This document shows, piece after piece, positions 15,282 through 18,789 of a DNA stretch of 18,789 nucleotides (position 1 is its first letter; every line of letters begins with the position of its first letter). This stretch comes from Hyphomicrobiales bacterium (GTDB taxonomy: Bacteria > Pseudomonadota > Alphaproteobacteria > Rhizobiales > SZUA-8): assembly GCA_003232175.1 (NCBI GenBank), contig QILX01000295.1, positions 1 through 18,789 of the forward strand, read 5' to 3'. The translations under genes were made by a program, and so were the position numbers. The notes beneath the pieces are model-generated. The model saw nothing but the letters and a program-made list of their open reading frames with translations. It was not told the origin of the DNA and did not search any database.

Positions 15282-16163
15282 CTATATCGCTTCGGCGCCA
15301 GAGATGATCTCGATCAGTTCTTTGGTGATCTGAGCCTGGCGGGTCCGGTTGTAACTGAGTGTCAGCCGGTCGATCATATCGCCGGCATTACGGGTTGCAC
15401 TGTCCATTGCGCTCATACGCGCGCCCTGTTCGGAGGCGGCGTTTTCCAATATGGCGCGGTAAATCTGGGTATTGAGGTTGCGCGGCAACAGCTCTTCGAG
15501 GATTTCGTCTTCCTCGGGCTCATATTCATAGGCAGCAAAGTCTGCGCCGGAATCTTTTTCGGTGCCTTCGAATTTAGCCGGGATGAGCTGCAGTTCGGTC
15601 GGGATCTGCACGATCACTGATTGGAAGCGTGAAAAAAACAACGAACAGACATCGAATTCTCCGGCGCCGAACATCTCCAGCACCCGTTTTCCGACCTGGG
15701 CCGCATGGGTATAGCCGACGTTTTTTTCTTCAACAAAGCTCATAAGTTCAACGATCTCGGCGGCGAATTTCCTCCGCAGCACCGCTTCACCTTTACGCCC
15801 GACACAAAGGATTTTGACGGTCTTGCCTTCACCTTTCAGCGCTATAGCCCGTTCCCGCGCCAGCCGGGCAATGGAGGTATTGAAACCGCCGCAAAGACCA
15901 CGTTCGGCTGTGGCGACAACCAGAAGATGCACATCCGATTTGCCGGTGCCAGCCAGAAGACGGGGCGCATCGGCGCGGCCTTCGAACGAGCCGGCAAGAT
16001 TGGCCAACACCGCGCCCATGCGTTCCGCGTAAGGCCGGCCGGCCTCGGCACGCTCCTGGGCCCGGCGCAGTTTCGCCGCCGCCACCATCTGCATGGCCTT
16101 GGTGATCTTCTGCGTCGCGGTCACCGAGGTGATGCGGTTGCGGAGTTCCTTCAGGCTAGCCAT
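15282..16163 (-). CDS. atpG: ATP synthase F1 subunit gamma
   Basis: The rotating central shaft of F1. The 293-residue product has the conserved N-terminal helix (RNRITSVTATQKITKAMQMV) and C-terminal helix (SAMDSATRNAGDMIDRLTLS, followed by YNRTRQAQITKEL) that form the coiled-coil shaft, plus the GLCGGFN motif. An acidic stretch (EYEPEEDEILEEL) lies before the C-terminal helix, as in other alphaproteobacteria. ATG at 16163 with AGAGG 5 bases upstream; 32 bases after atpA. Confidence 0.98.
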   Translation of the reverse strand: MASLKELRNRITSVTATQKITKAMQMVAAAKLRRAQERAEAGRPYAERMGAVLANLAGSFEGRADAPRLLAGTGKSDVHLLVVATAERGLCGGFNTSIARLARERAIALKGEGKTVKILCVGRKGEAVLRRKFAAEIVELMSFVEEKNVGYTHAAQVGKRVLEMFGAGEFDVCSLFFSRFQSVIVQIPTELQLIPAKFEGTEKDSGADFAAYEYEPEEDEILEELLPRNLNTQIYRAILENAASEQGARMSAMDSATRNAGDMIDRLTLSYNRTRQAQITKELIEIISGAEAI

Positions 16164-16195
16164 GAGCGCCTCTCATCTTTCCGATCCGGCGCCAC

Positions 16196-17728
16196 TTAAA
16201 CGGCAAAGGCCTTGGTGAAACTTTCCACTGCCGATTTTAGCGTCGCCATGGAGGCATCGGTCAGTTCTTTTTCCTCGGCGATGCTGGTCAGGAGATCGCC
16301 GTGGCTGTCGGCCAGCATTCTAAGGAGCTCCTCCTCATAACGGCCAACGGCGTTCACCGGCAGATCGTCGAGATAACCGTTGACGCCGGCATAGATGACA
16401 CAGACCTGTTCCTCAACCCGAAGCGGTGAGAACTGCGGCTGCTTGAGCAGTTCGGTCAGCTTGGCGCCGCGATTGAGCAGGCGCTGGGTAGTGGCGTCCA
16501 GATCGGAGCCAAACTGGGCGAAGGCCGCCATTTCGCGGTATTGCGCCAGCTCGCCCTTGATCTTACCGGCAACTTGCTTCATCGCCTTGATTTGGGCGGC
16601 GGAACCGACCCGGCTCACCGAAATGCCGACATTCACCGCCGGGCGGATGCCCTGGTAGAACAGGTCTGTTTCAAGGAAGATCTGCCCGTCGGTGATCGAA
16701 ATCACATTGGTTGGGATGTAGGCCGACACGTCATTGGCCTGGGTCTCGATAATCGGCAGCGCCGTCAGCGAACCTGAACCATTATCTTCGTTCAACTTGG
16801 CGGCGCGCTCCAGAAGGCGGCTGTGCAGATAAAACACATCGCCGGGGTAAGCTTCGCGTCCCGGTGGGCGGCGCAGCAATAACGACATCTGGCGATAGGC
16901 CACCGCCTGTTTGGATAGATCGTCATAGACAATCAGCCCGTGCATGCCATTGTCGCGGAAATATTCGCCCATGGTGCAGCCGGCAAAAGGCGCCAGATAT
17001 TGCAGGGGCGCGGGGTCCGAAGCGGTGGCGGCGACGATGATCGAATATTCCAGGGCGCCGTTTTCCTCCAGAACTTTGACGAACTGGGCCACCGAGGAGC
17101 GCTTCTGGCCGATGGCAACATAAATGCAATAGAGCTTGGCGCTCTCGTCATCGGTGTCGTTCACCGATTTCTGGTTCAAAATCGTATCCAGCGCCACCGC
17201 GGTCTTGCCGGTCTGCCGATCACCGATGATCAGCTCGCGCTGGCCGCGACCGATGGGGATTAGCGCGTCGATGGCTTTGAGGCCGGTCTGCATCGGCTCG
17301 TGCACCGATTTGCGCGGAATGATACTTGGCGCCTTAACATCGACCAGCCGGCGTTCTTTGGTTTCGATCGGCCCCTTGCCATCCAGCGGATTGCCCAAGG
17401 GGTCGACAACCCGGCCCAGAAGAGCTTTACCGACAGGGACCTCAACGATAGCGCCGGTCCGTTTGACCGTATCGCCTTCGTGAATATATCGGTCATCGCC
17501 GAAAATCACCACGCCAACATTGTCGGTCTCAAGGTTGAGCGCCATGCCGCGCACCCCGCCGGGGAACTCGACCATTTCGCCGGCCTGGACATTGTCCAGG
17601 CCATAAATGCGCGCAATACCGTCACCAACCGACAACACCTGGCCAACCTCGGAAACTTGCGCCTCAGTTCCAAAGCCCTTGATCTGTTCCTTGAGGATGG
17701 CGGAAATTTCCGCGGCCCGAATTTCCAT
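16196..17728 (-). CDS. atpA: ATP synthase F1 subunit alpha
   Basis: The non-catalytic nucleotide-binding subunit that alternates with beta in the F1 hexamer. The 510-residue product has the P-loop GDRQTGKT (169-176), the alpha signature around PAVNVGISVSRVGSAAQ with the arginine finger Arg373, and the N-terminal helix (AAEISAILKEQI) that contacts delta. Full length. Its ATG overlaps the atpH stop by one base (TGATG), with AAAGAGG 7 bases upstream, so the two are coupled. Confidence 0.99.
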   Translation of the reverse strand: MEIRAAEISAILKEQIKGFGTEAQVSEVGQVLSVGDGIARIYGLDNVQAGEMVEFPGGVRGMALNLETDNVGVVIFGDDRYIHEGDTVKRTGAIVEVPVGKALLGRVVDPLGNPLDGKGPIETKERRLVDVKAPSIIPRKSVHEPMQTGLKAIDALIPIGRGQRELIIGDRQTGKTAVALDTILNQKSVNDTDDESAKLYCIYVAIGQKRSSVAQFVKVLEENGALEYSIIVAATASDPAPLQYLAPFAGCTMGEYFRDNGMHGLIVYDDLSKQAVAYRQMSLLLRRPPGREAYPGDVFYLHSRLLERAAKLNEDNGSGSLTALPIIETQANDVSAYIPTNVISITDGQIFLETDLFYQGIRPAVNVGISVSRVGSAAQIKAMKQVAGKIKGELAQYREMAAFAQFGSDLDATTQRLLNRGAKLTELLKQPQFSPLRVEEQVCVIYAGVNGYLDDLPVNAVGRYEEELLRMLADSHGDLLTSIAEEKELTDASMATLKSAVESFTKAFAV

Positions 17729-18288
17729 CAGCCGACCTCTTTCATCGCTATACGGAGAGAATTGAGTTTTGATTTAAGTGTACTGTCGACCATTCGGGAA
17801 CCCACTTTTACAATCATACCGCCAAGCAGGGCCGGATCGACCTTTTCAACAATAATGGCGCGCTGGCCAAGTGCCGTTTTCAGCTCTGCCGCGAACGCCT
17901 TCTTCTGGTCTTCGGTCAGGGCCTCCGCCGACGTCACCTCGGCGGTCACTTCACCGCGCGCCTGCGCCACAAGGGCCTGAAAACCTTTGATCATCGCAGG
18001 CACGGCGAACAGCCGTCTGTTTTTGGCCACCAGAGAGATAAAATTGGCCGCCAGACCGGTGATTTCCGCTTTTTTCAACACGGCCTGGACGGCATCCATC
18101 TGCTCATCAGCCGAAAAAACCGGGCTGTTTACCAGACGCATCAGGTCTTTGGAGCCATCAAGAAGCGCTTGAAAACGGTCCAGATCTACAGCCACGGCAT
18201 CAATCGATTTGGTTTCGCTGCTCAGCTCGAATAGTGCCATCGCATAACGACCCGGCATACCCGAAATTGTCAGCTTTTCACCCGCCAC
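17728..18288 (-). CDS. atpH: ATP synthase F1 subunit delta
   Basis: Delta links the top of F1 to the peripheral stalk of F0. The 186-residue product has the family pattern: GRYAMALFEL near the N-terminus, LLDGSKDLMRLVNSPVFS, FISLVAKNRRL, and the C-terminal DPALLGGMIVKVGSRMVDST. The start is GTG at 18288, with AGGTGG upstream; starting at the next ATG would remove ten residues, while the longer form resembles other alphaproteobacterial delta subunits. First gene of the atpHAGDC cluster; no F0 genes are beside it, as is usual in this class where F0 is encoded elsewhere. Confidence 0.97.
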   Translation of the reverse strand: MAGEKLTISGMPGRYAMALFELSSETKSIDAVAVDLDRFQALLDGSKDLMRLVNSPVFSADEQMDAVQAVLKKAEITGLAANFISLVAKNRRLFAVPAMIKGFQALVAQARGEVTAEVTSAEALTEDQKKAFAAELKTALGQRAIIVEKVDPALLGGMIVKVGSRMVDSTLKSKLNSLRIAMKEVG

Positions 18289-18513
18289 CGGCGTCCACCT
18301 TTCAGCATGCCCTCCCGGACCGGATCAGCGATCAGGTAGGGTGTTGAAATTATTGTTGTTTTGGACAAGGATTCCCACAGGTCCTGTTGGTCTGCCCCCT
18401 GAAGTCGGGCTTGATCTATCATATGTATTTCGCACTTGCAACAAACCTGCCGCCCGGCGGATTGCTCTTTTGAATGATATCGGCGTCTTTCCAGCGAGAT
18501 TGGTGTTTGCAAT
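18289..18513 (-). promoter_or_regulatory. dnaQ / atpH intergenic region, likely atp promoter region
   Basis: 225 bases between dnaQ and atpH, which must hold the atp promoter unless dnaQ reads through. The best -10 on the - strand is TATGAT (18423-18418), but its only partner is TTGTTG (18444-18439) at a short 15-base spacing, so the promoter is not firmly placed. CCGCCGGGCGG just downstream of dnaQ is a small GC-rich near-palindrome without a T-run. ACAGGTCCTGT (18377-18387) is an 11-base palindrome between the candidate promoter and atpH. No convincing small gene was seen. Confidence 0.3.
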
Positions 18514-18789
18514 TTACCGTTCGGCGTCATCCAGATCGTAGCGGTTCCAAATTGCGTCCGGCCCCAGGGTGGAGATATACGCCTTGTGGACTTTTTTTTC
18601 GTCTTCGGTGAGCCTGGACGCCAAAGCTGATGGGCGGGGTTTTGCCGCTCGAACGGTAGTTTCGACCTCGATGATGCCAGGCTCTTCGACCAGAGTGAGG
18701 TTTGGCTGTCGGCCGCCAATCAGCTCAAGATAGACCTCCGCCAGAAGTTTAGAATCCAGGAGCGCGCCGTGAATGGCGCGGTTGGAATT
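18514..18789 (-). CDS. dnaQ: DNA polymerase III epsilon subunit, C-terminal part
   Basis: The 3' end of a gene that runs off the right edge; 91 codons and a TAA stop are present. The read part begins NSNRAIHGALLDSKLLAEVY, which matches the end of the DnaQ 3'-5' exonuclease domain, where HGALLDA and VYLEL form the last conserved element and include the catalytic His (H-x5-D, Exo III). It continues into a charged linker and ends with DAIWNRYDLDDAER. DnaQ proofreads replication as part of the Pol III core. Only the edge is visible, so length and start cannot be judged. Same strand as the atp genes. Confidence 0.88.
   Translation of the reverse strand, partial: NSNRAIHGALLDSKLLAEVYLELIGGRQPNLTLVEEPGIIEVETTVRAAKPRPSALASRLTEDEKKVHKAYISTLGPDAIWNRYDLDDAER

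Noticed and set aside
18270..18719. 149-codon frame on the - strand spanning the dnaQ/atpH gap
   Set aside because: It is in a different frame from dnaQ, overlaps dnaQ and the atpH start, and lacks any domain; the true DnaQ frame runs off the window edge and stops at 18514.

Overview
The window is an ordinary, densely packed stretch of chromosome from an alphaproteobacterium. Evidence for this is the moderately high GC, the L21 protein with a lysine/alanine-rich linker and helix-hairpin-helix tail, a short Obg without a C-terminal OCT domain, the F1-only cluster atpHAGDC without F0 genes, and the order rsfS-rlmH-envC-ctpA-(divergent deacetylase)-rppH. I cannot name the genus; a Rhodospirillales-like lineage would fit. 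I saw no mobile element, tRNA, rRNA or CRISPR array.

Left part, 1 to about 6.7 kb, + strand: a strong sigma70-type promoter and a structured-looking leader precede rplU and rpmA (ribosomal proteins L21 and L27). After a stem-loop come two overlapping GNAT acetyltransferase genes, then obgE (ribosome-assembly GTPase), proB and proA (first two steps of proline synthesis) and nadD (NAD synthesis). Gaps from the first acetyltransferase gene to nadD are tiny or negative, so this looks like one transcription unit. It joins translation and ribosome assembly to basic metabolism.

Middle part, 6.7 to 12.5 kb, + strand: a promoter overlapping the nadD stop codon drives rsfS (ribosome silencing) and rlmH (23S rRNA methylation). 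These are followed by envC (cell-separation amidase activator) and ctpA (periplasmic S41 protease), and the group ends at a perfect 14-bp stem-loop. A second promoter region with two inverted repeats precedes a divergent polysaccharide-deacetylase (YibQ-like) gene and rppH (mRNA 5' pyrophosphohydrolase).

Right part, 12.5 to 18.8 kb, - strand: an uncharacterised ferritin-like di-iron protein converges on rppH with overlapping 3' ends. Next come the F1 ATP synthase genes atpH-A-G-D-C (transcribed leftwards), and the 3' end of dnaQ (DNA polymerase III epsilon) cut by the window edge.

No clear new system is present. The most open items are the ferritin-like protein, the acetyltransferase pair inside the ribosome-assembly cluster, the L21-HhH fusion, the deacetylase-like protein that lacks expected metal ligands, and the leader regions of rplU and rsfS.
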